Source of the DNA: Prorocentrum cordatum
Taxonomy: Eukaryota; Sar; Dinophyceae; Prorocentrales; Prorocentraceae
Length of the DNA: 64,000 nt
NCBI GenBank assembly: GCA_963575745.1
Contig: CAUYUJ010014172.1
Location: 72,501-136,500 of the forward strand
Reading direction: 5' to 3'
Shown: in pieces, positions 21,581 to 32,685 of the stretch
Position numbering within the stretch: position 1 is the stretch's first letter
Layout: every line of letters starts with the position of its first letter
The notes under the pieces: model-generated
The model's database searches: none
The model's input: only the letters and a program-made list of their open reading frames with translations
Told to the model about the DNA's origin: nothing
Translations under genes and position numbers: made by a program

Positions 21581-24500
21581 CCCCTTGGAGCTGCCCCAGC
21601 GTGTAAAGTAGTTGCCCCTCCTAGGGCCCCTGCACGGGAAGCCTGGACTTGTGGAATTGGAGGGGTTCCACCAGGAGATGCCGACGTACTCATCTGGCAT
21701 AGAAAATTCCCAGGCGCGCCGACATTGTCAAAGAAAGCTTGAAGAGGACCCACAAGTGCTCCGGGACAGCCCAAACTAGGTCCAAGAGCATCCCACCCAG
21801 AGGCTCCAAAGACGGCCCAAGAAAGCGCCAGGAGGACCCCCAAGAGCGCGCCCAAGAAGCAACAAGAACACATTGCCCTTATCCAATGTCGTTGCCAATG
21901 CGTTCTTGACGCGCCGTGCTCGCCTGTGCGATCGTCAAGTTGTGTAAGACATCCCGTGAGGCCCCCAAGAACAACCCCCCAAGACAACCGGAAAGGCCCT
22001 CAAGAGGACCCCAAACCGGCCCAATAAGGTCCCACGATTCCAAGATTACCCACATGCTCCCGAGACTGCTGAGCAGACCAGGACCCCCCTCTCAAGATGG
22101 TCCATGTCCTTCCAACACGCCTCCAGGAAAACCCCCACGAGTCCCCCAAGAGGTCCCGAAGGGCTTCGAGAGGCCCCAAAATGGCCAAACCCAGCTCCTT
22201 TCGAGCACTGTTTTGGACTACTCAGATGGGGGCGTGCTGCGAGGACTCTTCCAAGACAACGCCCCTCCCGCCAGATGAGAGGCACCCAGGGCTCCGAAGG
22301 GGTCGGCGGCGCGGCGCAAGCCCATGAATCGTCTTCGCCTGCATCGTTGTAGAAAGGGTCGCCATGATAGTATTGCTTCCACACTTCCAGGACGCGGTGG
22401 CACTTCGAGAGCTTCAACATATCCATCATGCTCACCGCATCGTAGACCTCCATCTTCGGCCGCTTGCTGTGCTGAACCTGGACAAGGTTCTCCGACTCCC
22501 GTCGCGCGGTCGCCCTGGACTTGAAACATTCGAGGAGTGGCCGCGACAAGCCCGTGCGCGTGCGCTGCTTGGCGGTTGGTTCGCCAAGCCTGCTCGGGGC
22601 ATCCCTGGATTGGCTGGGCGGGGCAGAGCCTGCCCACTCCTTCCACAGCGCCTCTCTGCTGCGCCAGCGCATCTCAAAGGATACCGAGCCCTTGCCGAAA
22701 CAGTCGAAGATCCCACTCCTCAAGGGCAACTCAATATTGACGCACGCTTTTCCGCTGGGCTCGTTGGGTAGCAAGGTAGAGAGCTTCACCGTGGCGGTGG
22801 AAAAGACAGGGGTGCCCGCGTACTCTCGACCTTGCGCTTTTCCCACAATCGAACAGGACATGCATTTGAGAAAACTGAGCGCGCGCCTGGCCACGTGACA
22901 AAGAGCACCGACCAATCGGCACAAGACTTGGCACCAGCCGCAAAAGCAGACGAACCAAAGGCAGGAACGCAGCACTCCACAGACGCCTCTGCTCCAGCAC
23001 TCGGTGAGGGCTGCCTGCACATCTGGCAAGGTGCCGTCGGGGCCCTCAAAGAGTGCCAGCTTGTTCACAACAATCTTGATCGTCGCATCGGGTGGTAATT
23101 CTGGGGGCCCCCCAACGCGCAAGAAACTAGTTTTGTTCTCCTTGCTGAAGAAGCATTGCTTGCCAATGATCTGGTCGCAGGGTCCTGAAGTAACCACAGC
23201 GGCTCCATTGCCTCTGCCCCAGCTGATCTCAAACGTGATGGTGAAGGTGTAGCCCGGCTTGACGGCGCGCCCGTCCAAATCTAACTTGGACACCTTGGCA
23301 TCTATAGCTCCCTCGCGGCGCACGTAGAATAGATGCTGGGCGTGAGCTCCAATAGGAAAAAGCCACGGCAAGCTGCCAAGGGAACGAAAAAGGTAGAGCA
23401 GCTCATTCTGGGAGAAGAGAGCCGTTATCCCTGGGTAAGGGGAGTCACCGACGATTGCCATGCGGCCTGTGTAGGCTGCTCCAAGGGTTGGTGCACCTAC
23501 CATGATCCAAGTGTGAATGTGCTGATCTAGCCACTGCTGTCCGCTTGCCGGTTCCGACTCCTTCATCATATTGAGGAAGTACTGCACAACCTTGTTCCCC
23601 ATTGAGTGGGCTAGGATGATGACGCCCTTCTTTTGCGGAGAATCCCGATTGAGACGCTCGACTAAATCTCGGAGGGAATCGAAGTAGCCACGCCTCCGAA
23701 GGGTCCCTGGCGCGAGTCGCCAATCGTAGGGGGCACCTTCCAGTGTGACGCTCTTCACATAACCAGCCTTGCACAGCGCCTTGATGATTCCCTCGTAAAT
23801 GACTGTGCCCTTTGCGTAGCCCGTCTCCCCCGGCGAACATCGGTCATCACACAAATTCAGTCCCGATACGCCCGCGCAAGCTTTGATTCTGACACCGCGA
23901 GCATCCTCCTCAGGATCCTCGCCGAGCACGAAGTGGCGGAGCAACTCGTTCTGGAGCACGTTGCCGTGCTCGGAATCCTCGCCCGCCCAGGTAGCTTTCC
24001 GCTTCAGCACGGACCCGCCGACGCTGGAGATGTCTGGGAGCCACATCCGTCGCCCCGCCCAATGAGGGCAATTCTCGCTGGCAAGGCCTGGGGGTTCGCA
24101 CAGGCAGCCTGCGACGTCCCCGACTGGCCGAACGGGCGCCCCTCCGGGGCGTGGAGCGCACGAGGGGTGCCGCCGGAGGCGGCCTGGCCCTGGGGTGTTG
24201 CGACTGCCTTGGACCGATCACTCGGGGGGGGGGCAAATCTTGCAACCCAGTGCAATGTGTGACACTCCCAGGGCCCGAAACGGGATTCCGGCGGCCAATC
24301 TAGCGAACTGAACTACAGTCGTCGCGCTACCATAAGGGTCACTGAAGAAGGAACGAAAAGCTTTTCCGGCTGCGCCGAGCCTCAGACACGAATAGGCTCC
24401 AGACCTAGGCCTAAGGAACGGCTCGAAAACGAGAGCCGGTCCTGAACCCAAAGTGGCCCGTATTTCAGCGGCTTTCCTTGCCTCCATGGGGCTGTCTGTG

Positions 24501-24610
24501 CGCAGCCCTACGCATTGCCAGTGCTCGCTGCTCTCCACTGTGAGCGCAGATCCCAGGATGCCGGGCACGATCACCACGGGCAGCAGGGAAGGCGGAGGCG
24601 GTCCTTCCAT
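21221..24610 (-). CDS. LCAT/PDAT-family acyltransferase or phospholipase, split gene
   Basis: Three minus-strand segments together carry an alpha/beta-hydrolase of the lecithin:cholesterol / phospholipid:diacylglycerol acyltransferase family, which moves or releases phospholipid acyl chains. The N-terminal segment (24610 to about 24250) has PGILGS. The central segment (24046 to about 22320) has GAPYDWR, AHSMGN (Ser nucleophile, codon 23603-23605) and VGAPTLGAAYTG. The C-terminal segment (about 21580-21221) has YGQNVETE, DGDGVVP (acid Asp near 21368-21370) and SSHTTN (His at 21278-21280). All three happen to be in one frame, separated by stops or non-conserved sequence taken as introns. ATG 24608-24610 is the first ATG after a relict spliced leader (24733-24754). 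No signal peptide is evident. Exon ends are unresolved, and which acyl acceptor it uses cannot be told. Confidence 0.8.
21740..22200 (+). repeat. Degenerate CCCCAAGAGG-type repeat, locus 2 (probable intron)
   Basis: Irregular CCAAGAG, CCAGGAGGACCCC and CCCAAGAAG units of the same type as at 2747-3238. They lie between the central and C-terminal segments of the acyltransferase gene, so they are probably intronic. Confidence 0.6.
22320..24046 (-). CDS. LCAT-like gene, central catalytic segment
   Basis: Counting from the ATG at 24046, which is probably internal, GAPYDWR is at residues 104-110 and AHSMG at 146-150 with Ser148. The family norm is GHSMG or GHSLG, so Ala replaces the first Gly. A following region (FTITFEISW, VGGPPELPPDATIKIVVNKL) looks like an extra beta-rich insertion. 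A Cys/Trp/Phe-rich stretch at about 22860-22985 may be a retained intron without stops. After GDPFYND (about 22340) the frame runs into CCAAGAGG-type repeat and is no longer gene-like. Confidence 0.75.
24250..24610 (-). CDS. LCAT-like gene, N-terminal segment
   Basis: It starts MEGPPPPSLLPVVIVPGILG. The PG-x-x-GS turn at residues 16-21 is the family's first conserved element and forms part of the oxyanion region. The frame stops at 24218-24220 (TGA) shortly after a run of C on the minus strand, so a donor site must lie upstream of that. The part beyond about residue 50 may already be intron. Confidence 0.65.
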
Positions 24611-24732
24611 GGCCGCCGGCCCTTCCCTGCTGGAGCGCGCGGGGCCGCCGAAATGCCTCGAGGGTCAGGGCCGTCTCTAAGGACTCGTGCGGCTACCTGA
24701 GGATGGAGTCGACACTGTGTCAGCCAGAGTGG

Positions 24733-24754
24733 CTTGAGCCAGCCTGGCTGCGGA
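24733..24754 (-). other. Relict dinoflagellate spliced leader 3 (degraded)
   Basis: The reverse complement reads TCCGCAGCC, then AGGC, then TGGCTCAAG. It matches the canonical SL at 18 of 22 positions (changes at positions 5, 11, 12 and 13). It sits 123 bases upstream of the acyltransferase ATG in the right orientation. Its 5' side runs directly into a G-rich (GGGGGAGG) tract on the plus strand, as at the other two loci. Confidence 0.6.
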
Positions 24755-25369
24755 GGGGGGGGGGAGGGGGGGGAGGAGGAGGGAACACACTGACGGGGAG
24801 GGAGCGGGAGGATCCACTGTCCCTTCTATTTCTCTGTCATGTCTTCGCCTTCCTCATCAGCTCTCGACTCTGCAGGGGTCTGTCCTCCTCATCAACTCTT
24901 GTGTCTGTGGGGGGCGGCTATGGCGGGGGCAGTGGGTGAGGAATCACAGGGTCAAGGATCCACAAGAAAGAGGAAAGAAGACACAATAGCGAAGAAGCGG
25001 AGGTGGAGGTAGAATAACAGTGCAGGAGGGAGACGATGTAGAAAGAGACGGAGGGACCGAGAAGAGGAAATGGACAAGGAGAAAGACGAGGAAAAGCACA
25101 GACAACAACGGAGAAACAACGACCCATTGTTGCGCGGCACGACAACGCGTCATTCTCCGCAGAGCCCTCTTCTTGATGACAATCATGATCCTCCTTCCCC
25201 TTATCCCCCCCCCGCCCTCCGACTGCTGCCCAATCGCCCTTCTCCTTCAATCGCCCCGCTCTCCGCATCTCTCCCTCCTCCCCTTTTCCCATCCTCCCCC
25301 GGCCCATCCCCTCAAACCGCTGTAGGGTCAAGCTTCTTGAGGAAAACCTGCACACACGCTCGCATAGCG

Positions 25370-25612
25370 TAGCCAGATTGAACCCGAGTAGGAAAATACG
25401 CAGGGAACACATTGCTTGACATTGTTGTGATTTGCTTGGCAGTGCGTTGCAAGCGCTTGCTTGGTGTTTCATGACATTGCTTTGCACTGCGTTGAGTTCC
25501 TTGGCGTTTTCGTTGCGCTGTTTCGTGTTGCGCCACATTGCTTGAAATTGCTTGGCATTGCCTGGCATGGCTTGGTATTGCTTGCCTTGCACATGTATTG
25601 TTCCCCACATCC
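25370..25612 (+). repeat. TTGGCATTGC-type degenerate minisatellite, locus 1
   Basis: Irregular 9-12 base units such as CTTGGCATTG, CTTGACATTG and GCGTTGCAA. The same unit recurs at 27330-27480. Confidence 0.75.
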
Positions 25613-25699
25613 TAAGTGGGGTTCTTGTTTTCTCTGGACGGCCGCGGGCCACACACCCACACACACCCACACCCAGTCACACACACACAATGATCATCA

Positions 25700-26712
25700 T
25701 CCTCGGGCATTCCATGCGAGCCCGCTCGCGCGGAAGGGAACTCCAACGGCTATCGGCATCAGCGAGCCCGCTCGAACGGAATGACCCTCAGGGTCATTCC
25801 ATGCGAGCCCGCTCGCGCGGAAGGGACCCCCCCTGTGGCCCCTAGGGGGTCCCACCTAAAACATGGAATTCCAACGGCTATCGGAATCAGCGAGCCCGCT
25901 CGAACGGAATGACCCTCAGGGGCATTCCATGCGAGCCCGCTCGCGCGGAAGGGACCCCCCCTGTGGCGCCTAGGGGGTCCCACCTAAAACATGGAATTCC
26001 AACGGCTATCGGAATCAGCGAGCCCGCTCGAACGGAATGACCCTCAGGGGCATTCCATGCGAGCCCGCTCGCGCGGAAGGGACCCCCCCCTGTTGCCCCT
26101 AGGGGGTCCCACCTAAAACATGGAATTCCAACGGCTATCGGAATCAGCGAGCCCGCTCGAACGGAATGACCCTCAGGGGCATTCCATGCGAGCCCGCTCG
26201 CGTGGAACGGACCCCCCCTGTGGCGCCTAGGGGGTCCCACCTAAAACATGGAATTCCAACGGCTATCGGAATCAGCGAGCCCGCTCGAACGGAATGCCCC
26301 TCAGGGGCAGTCCATGCGAGCCCGCTCGCGCGGAAGGGACCTCCCCTGTGGCCCCTAAGGGGTCCCACCTAAAAAATTGGAACTCCAACGGCTATCGGAA
26401 TCAGCGAGCCCGCTCGAACGGAATGCCCCTCAGGGGCATTCCATGCGAGCCCGCTCGCGCGGAAGGGACCTCCCCTGTGGCCCCTAGGGGGTCCCACCTA
26501 AAATTTGGAATTCCAGCGGCTATCGGAATCAGCGAGCCCGCTCGAACGGAATGACCCTCAGGGGCATTCCATGCGAGCCCGCTCGCGCGGAAGGGGTGGC
26601 CCCTAGGGGGTCCCACCTAAAAAATGGAATTCCAACGGCTATCGGAATCATCGAGCCCGCTCGAACGGAATGACCCTCAGGGGCATTCCATGCGAGCCCG
26701 CTCGCGCGAGGA
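25700..26712 (+). repeat. 128-bp hairpin-rich satellite, nine units
   Basis: The landmark ATGCGAGCCCGCTCGCG occurs at 25714, 25801, 25929, 26057, 26186, 26314, 26443, 26571 and 26690. Periods are 87, then 128-129 six times, then 119. Units 3-8 are almost identical. Each unit holds several inverted repeats: GGAATG-CCCCT-C-AGGGG-CATTCC, GCGAGC-CC-GCTCGC, CGAGC-CC-GCTCG and GGGACCCCC...GGGGGTCCC. Overlapping frames here encode a period-43 residue pattern and are not genes. Confidence 0.95.
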
Positions 26713-27245
26713 GGGGAGAAGGAGGAGGGGGGGGGAGAAGGAGGAGGGGGAGGAGAAGGAGGAGGAGGAGGAGGAGGAGGAGGAGGAGGAGGAGGAGGAG
26801 TAGGGAGGAGGTGGAGGAGGGGGAGGAGGAGGGGGAAAGGAGGAGGAGAAGGGGAGGGGGATGTCAACCGCGGTGCCTTCAGGAGGAGATGGTTGAAATG
26901 GACGTTTGTCGAGGAGGACGTGGAGGAGGAGAGGAGAGACGGAAGGAGGGGGAAGGAGGGGTGGGTGGGAGAGGAGGGGGGAGGAGGAGAGGAGGAGGGG
27001 AGAGGAGGAGGGGAGGAGTGGAGGAAGAGGAGGGAGGAGGAGGAGGGAGGAGGAGGAGGAGGAGGAGGAGGAGGAGGAGGAGGAGAGAGGGGAGGAGGGA
27101 GGAGGGAGGAGGAGAGGAGGAGGAGGAGGAGGAGGGGGGGAGGAGGGGGGGGGGGGGGGGGGGGGGAGGAGCAGGACGAATGGGGAGGAGAGAGGGGGAG
27201 GGAGGAGGATGAGGAGGAGGAGGTGGAGGAGGAGCAGCAGCAACG
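26700..27245 (+). repeat. (GGA)n-rich purine tract
   Basis: About 540 bases of GGA runs with a pure G run at about 27146-27167. It abuts the last satellite unit directly. Confidence 0.9.
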
Positions 27246-27329
27246 TCAGCAGGAGCAGCATCATTCTGATAGTGTACACAGTCCATACAAAACTAGGTTT
27301 TCATGCGGGGTCCATCCGTTGGAGTAATT

Positions 27330-27480
27330 ATGTATTGCTTGACGATGTCCGGCATTGTGTAGCAAGTCTCTGCCCTTTGGCATTCCTTGGCGTTGCTTAG
27401 CACTAATGTGCATAGATTGGCGTTGCTTTGCGTTGCGTGGCGTTGCTTTGCATTGCCTGGCATTGCCTCCCATATTACCG
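27330..27480 (+). repeat. TTGGCATTGC-type degenerate minisatellite, locus 2
   Basis: CTTTGGCATTCC, TTGGCGTTGC, TTTGCGTTGCG and CCTGGCATTGCC units, as at 25370-25612. The (GGA)n tract and the 128-bp satellite lie between the two loci. Confidence 0.7.
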
Positions 27481-27943
27481 TGCATCTCCTCTAGGACCTG
27501 GATGAACCCACAATCTCCTCGAACTTCTGTTGCGCATAGCCAGTGTTCGGCGAATGGCGCTGTGTCGGCGCAGCGTCGGTGCTCAAAGCTCTGGCAGCTC
27601 GCGCCTACCCGCCCGCGCGTCATCGCGCAGCAATAGTGCCATGCGGCGCAAACCGAACACGAGGACACAGCCACACCGTGGCTGGCTGGGCACAAAATGG
27701 AAGTGGAGGTGCTGCGAATGGGGAGTATCCCAGGGCGCAGGTCTTCCCATATTACCATGAATCTCCTATTGGGTCCTGATGAGTTCGCAAAATCCTCGAG
27801 CTTCTGTTGCGGCTGGACGGTGCTCGGCGCATGGCGCTGCGCTGGCGCGGCATCGGCGCTCGCCGCTCGGGCAGATCGCACCGACGAGCCAGCGCGCAGC
27901 ACTCGTGCCATGCAGTGCTGAACGAGTGCGAGGACACGGCTAC
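27469..27943 (+). repeat. 277-bp tandem duplication
   Basis: CCCATATTACC starts at 27469 and 27746. The copies share CTCGA(A/G)CTTCTGTTGCG, (G/C)TCGGCG(A/C)ATGGCGCTG, GTGCCATGC and GAGGACAC in order. The second copy is cut short exactly where the foldback element begins. Confidence 0.75.
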
Positions 27944-28123
27944 TCCAGATTTCGTAATAAAAGGGAGGGGGTCTGGACCCTCCAAGAGAAGCCATTTCAG
28001 ACCTCCACCGTGGGAGAACCATCCAAAACATCGTCCCCAGACCCCCCAGGCCCTCCAGGATAGCCTGGAAGAGACCCCCCCCCCCGAAATGAGACCCCCC
28101 TCCCTTTATTACGAAATCTGGAG
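27944..28123. mobile_element. 180-bp foldback (MITE-like) element
   Basis: The ends are inverted repeats. The left end starts CTCCAGATTTCGTAATAAAA and continues GGGAGGGGGTCT. The right end, reverse complemented, is the same for 32 positions with a one-base indel. The interior (about 115 bases) is non-coding. I could not identify a convincing target-site duplication (flanks CGGCTA and CATGCA). Confidence 0.8.
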
Positions 28124-28129
28124 CATGCA

Positions 28130-29120
28130 TCCCAAAAATTCGGCCTCAGGGCGCCCATGGCCAAGCTCGCCCCTGCCAGCCACTTGCGTCTTCCAAATGG
28201 CACAGGATGGCCAGAGGGGCGCGGCCGCCCCGCGACGACCGAGGGCGGGGGGGCGAACGCCCTCGCTCCAGGACGTCCGAGGGTGGAGGGGCGAGGGGGC
28301 GCCGCTAGCTCCGATGTGAGGGGCAACCCCGGTTCGGCCAAGCGCGGCGCATAACTCGCGCGCTCCAGCTGGGATTGCATCTTGCACAGGCCGGCGGGGG
28401 GGGGCCTGGCCTGGAGAAGAGCGCGCGCTTCATCGGTCTAACCAAACTCTTGCTTTTGTGAGATTGATCCACTGGCCAATCGAAGGCGTAGATCAGAAGA
28501 CCTCTGAGAGGCGTGAATGGCGCCTCCCCTGCGCAGGGAATCCAACCTTAATGGTGCGTTCAGAGTGCCCAGTGCTGGATGCAAATCTTCGAGCCGCCGC
28601 CTGAATTGAGGCGCGCCTCCTTGGCGCAGCAGCGCAATTTCTGATCGCCCCGCAGCCGCCAAACCGAAGAGGAAAAACTTGAATTCGCCCCAGCGAACTG
28701 CCCTTTCCCGGATATTCCTGCGCTTGCCACCCTTGGGAACCCCAGTAGATCACCAGTCCCGAGCCCCCATCTGTCCAGTTAGAATCCGTCGAATGCTCCT
28801 GGGGATTATTTCGCATGGCCGTGAATCTGCGACGAAGGCGGTCCCAATGATTGAAGCGAGGTGGGAATCACGTTCGTCCTGCGTTTCCTCCGTTATAGCC
28901 CTGGCCGCCGTGGTGTCGAAAGGCCACTCCTCGTGGGCTCCTCGCGCGATGCCTGCGACCTGCAGCACTGCCGCGCCTCGTCCAGGTTCGCCTGGGGCGA
29001 GGCGCCAAGCGCTGCAAGCCGCAGATCGCGATGGCTGCCCGTTGCCTGGGCCCCCATCTGCCCCATAAGTATGCGCCCCAAATATTCAAAAAGGAGCTCG
29101 TCCAGGTCTTCTGTGGAGCA
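28130..29120. other. Unassigned GC-rich sequence
   Basis: Overlapping frames on both strands. A minus-strand frame at 28493-28816 contains SNWTDGGSGLVIYWGSQGW but matches nothing I recognise. It may be a decayed part of the element to the right. Confidence 0.35.
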
Positions 29121-29125
29121 TGGTA

Positions 29126-29610
29126 CTACCTCTTAGCCCTCCCCATCGAGCCATTAGAAGACAAATTTGACTTCCCGCTTGAACGGAAAAGTAGCGAAGT
29201 AGCGTCGATTGAAAAATGGTCATGCTCTTGCACGTGCCCAGCCGCTGTCTTCCGGCCCGCCGTGTGTCGAGTGCCGCGCTGCGCCCTGGCATCATGCTGG
29301 CACCGCGAGGGGGCGCCCATCGGGTTCTGGCTGGACCCAACGTGCACAAAGTAAGCACTCAGCGGCCTGGCGAGAACAACGGCGGTGACCTCCTTCATGG
29401 AGGCGGACAGGGCACGGGCGGCAGTCATTCCTTTGTCAGTGCTGTAATACACACTTGCAAACCAAAAGCAAAGATCGGTCTCTTGCCCGAACCCAGAAGG
29501 CTTCTTAACATCCACGAGCATGGGATAATGGTTGGACGAATTTCGAGAGCATTGATGCGACGTGCAGCGACTTTGAAGATTTCTACGTGCAGGCGCCGCA
29601 GTGGCTATGA
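29126..29610 (-). pseudogene. Retroelement-like frame, unidentified
   Basis: An open minus-strand frame running through SSNHYPMLVDVKKPSGFG, TDLCFWFASVYYS and MTAARALSASMKEV looks like real protein sequence rather than repeat. The S-x-H-x-P element could be the last motif of a LINE endonuclease. Frames above and below are interrupted. I treat it as a decayed retroelement; the assignment is weak. Confidence 0.3.
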
Positions 29611-29799
29611 CGTTGGGCGAAACCAGCGTGAAACCGGCACCGCGAATGTCTGCGCCACAGTGCCTCGTGGCCCCTAAGAATGCACCGGGCGCCTGTAATC
29701 TGCAGGGTGCAACGCCCGGCTGAAGGTCACGGGGCTCGCCGCCAAGTAGCTCGACAGCGACTTCGTGCTCCTCGGCGCCCAGCGAGCCCCGCGCCTCGG

Positions 29800-32200
29800 C
29801 GTGGTGATGGCCTCCAGGAAAGCTCAGCGAATAACGCTCCGATCGCTTGAACAGAAAAAGAAAAACCTAAAAAGCTGGCGGTGCCATGCGCGCTCGACGA
29901 ACGCGCTCGCGGTAGCGCTCCAACCTGAGGCCGGCCTGCGCGCCATTCCGCATGACGGCGCCCAGCATGGCCCAGTCGTGGACCTTGCGAACAGCGGCCC
30001 CACGAGGCGCACAGGTCGTTGTTCCACCTGCGTCGCGACAGTCGCGATCTGGGCCATTATTGGCACGGCTTCGTCGTGCGTCGCAGCGAACGGGACAGGG
30101 CGGATAGTCGGCGGCAGGCCTGAGCTCGCGGGCGCTGGCCCTGTGAAGCGAGATCTTTCGCGTGGAGCGCGGGACAGGCCAGTCGACGCACTTATGTCCG
30201 CTCGGCAGCAAGGCGAACGCGCCGAGCAATCAAGCCCAACTGGGCGCGCGCGCAAGACGAGATTCTTGGGCTGCGGACGACGCCTGCGCATGGCACAACC
30301 ATTGGGGCCGCGAGCCCATAGAAGGACGAGGGCCGTCGCCCCCAGGACGCGCGAGCGACGCGTGAACGAACGCCAGGCCCACATGCGCATGTTTAGCCAG
30401 CGCCGCCGCCAAGGGGCTCGCGTCTGGCTGGCCAGCGTCGCCGAAGAATTGAATGTCCGGCCGCGCGCTGCGTTTTGCTGCCCGGGCGTCCTTGTAAACG
30501 TCGCAGTCGCAGTGCCGACCGCTTCGATGTTTGGAGTTCGCAGCGCACTGCTCAAAGACGTCCCCGAACGTGACGATCCCCAGAGAATCGCGCGCCGAGG
30601 CTGGCGAGCCGGCGATAGTCTTTGGAAACCTTGCGGACCTTCTCGCGCCAGGCAGCGAGCGAAGCAGACGGCGCCGCCGCCTTCGCTCGCGTCCGAAACC
30701 GCCAGCTGCTCCGCGATTGGCGCGCAGGAGTCGAACTGGGCCAGCGGCGACATGATTACCGACGCGGCCATCTTCCTCAGGACGCACAGGTTCACGCCTT
30801 GCTTCCCGAGCGAACTCCCCCGAGGCATGCGCGCCCAGTAGGCGCTGAAGCACGAAGAGAGCTCGCAGCAGAACCCCGAGATGTGGCCTCAGTGGCCACC
30901 GAGAACCTGGCGTGCCATCCAGATGCGCAGCCTGAAAGTGGCGACGTGCCCAAGCAAGCGGGCATAAAGTTCCAGTGGCTGCCTGCCCAAATTGGGCCCT
31001 CCGCGCCGTGGACCTGGGCGCCGAGCCCTCTCGCCTCGCTCTGAACATATGAGCGTCGAAGCGCGGGGGCCGAGCGCTCGAAAGCGCCTGGAGATCGCCG
31101 CAGGCCTCGCCGCCGACCGGCCCGCCGCGACCGTTCAGGCGAGGGGCATCCGCGCCGTCGCAATTAGACAGACAACATCTCGCGCAAGTGCACGCTCCGC
31201 GTGCGGAGAACGGGAAAAGCGCGGTCCTCTCGGACCTCGCGGCCCACTGGCACAGGCGGCAGCGTTGCCTCCAACGGCAGCGCGCGCATCCGTCTGTGGT
31301 AAAACTGCATGACACCCGTAGCGCTGCGCCAACCCATGGGAACCGCTGCGCCGCCTGACCCGCGCGTCCACCCCAGGAGGGGGGCCCTCCAGGGCTAGGT
31401 CGCCAGCCTTGAAGCGCGGCGGAAGGCATCGCATGGCGACCAGATGATCTCGGGCATTGAGAGAAGGAAAAAACAACTGTTCGTGTCGTCGAAGCTCCAC
31501 TGGAGTCCGCGGCGCTCGTCATAGGAGATGTCCTTCCTTTGGCCCTAGAACGGAAGAGCGCCGAAGTCGCCCATGGGGAAAGTGAGTTCGTTGGAGCATC
31601 CGAGATACATTCTGAACCTGATTCCCTTTGCTCCCGCCCATGGGCCCGCTTTCGCGCCGAGGTAGCCCCCCCCCGCGCCGAAGCGAGTGCCGAGGAAGCG
31701 CTTGCCGCGCGCGCGCAGCAAGTCCTTCGCCTGAAGAGATCGAACCAGGCGCCTTTGAAGCATGCCGCGTGCAATCGGGGGCAGCCCCACCCCCCCGCCC
31801 TCCGCGGCGCGGAATTTACTGCGCCGCGCGCACTCTGACACGTCGGACAAGTTCGCGAAAGAGTCCTCCAGATGTTCCAGAAAGCGCACCATTGACACCT
31901 CGCACAACGCAGTAATGGGCATCGCCGCGCACCTGGTAAGCAAGGCTCAAGCTGCGCCCGCGAGACGGGCTGGCAGCGGCTGCCAAGCTCTCCAGCGCAC
32001 GTTTCTCCTCGAAGTGGACGCGGGAATCCATCGGATGCCAGGCGCGACGAATGATCGCCAGGCACGGTCGAGACCTGCGCCGAGAGCAGACGATGAGCAC
32101 GATCATCACCTGCTCCCACACTGGCAGCCGCGAACCATGGACCAGGCTTGCCCGTCTACCGCCGGCTCGACGCAAGTATGATGGCGTTGATCCACATTAA
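29800..32200 (-). other. Possible decayed retroelement, minus strand
   Basis: Long GC-rich frames (29824-30828 and 30230-32119) overlap on the same strand and neither is clean. A short peptide IMSPLAQFDS near 30750 resembles IMPLAQFDYS near 47290, next to the reverse-transcriptase remnant at 45-47 kb. The DNA around it (CCGCTGGCNCAGTTCGA) also aligns. This suggests a shared element family. No catalytic motif is visible. Confidence 0.3.
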
Positions 32201-32685
32201 GCGCTCCGCCTTCATGTGGCAAAATTTGGCAGCGCGCTTGCGCGGGCGCTCGGAGGAGCCCGAAGCACGGTGCGACTCGTCGTTCGCGCCGTGCTTGCCC
32301 TGGCTGTCCGCTTGCAGTGCCGGGGCGCCCCCAACGACTGGCGTCGGGCGGAGGTCGCGCGCGCGACGCGTCTCCCAAGGCATATATGGACACCACAACG
32401 GCCCACCAAACCAAGAAGCACCTTTTGAGCACTCCATGGGGCGACTTATTATCCGCCGTGATGCAGCGCATTCGTTAACTTTAAGCCTGGGGAAACACGG
32501 CGCGCCAGCGCTGGTCGGATCGCAAAACTAAGCGCCACTGCGCGGACGCCGCTGGGACGAGGAGGGGATGGGGAAGGAGGAGGAGTCGGGGTACCCAAGA
32601 AGAGACGCAAAGAGGGCAAGCAGACAAGAAGCGAGAAGAGGGCAAAGAGTTCGCTCCCATTGCCTCGCCCGCACCCGCCGCGCGT

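Noticed and set aside
25759-26616. Open frames with a repeated 43-residue pattern in the 128-bp satellite
   Set aside because: They follow the satellite period, lack any domain, and exist on both strands.
26529-26867. Pro-rich minus-strand open frame over the satellite-GGA junction
   Set aside because: It combines satellite and microsatellite translation; no coding evidence.
30230-32119. A 629-codon minus-strand open frame as a single gene
   Set aside because: Arg/Ala/Cys-rich, no domain along its length, and overlapped by other long frames on the same strand; better seen as GC-rich decayed DNA.
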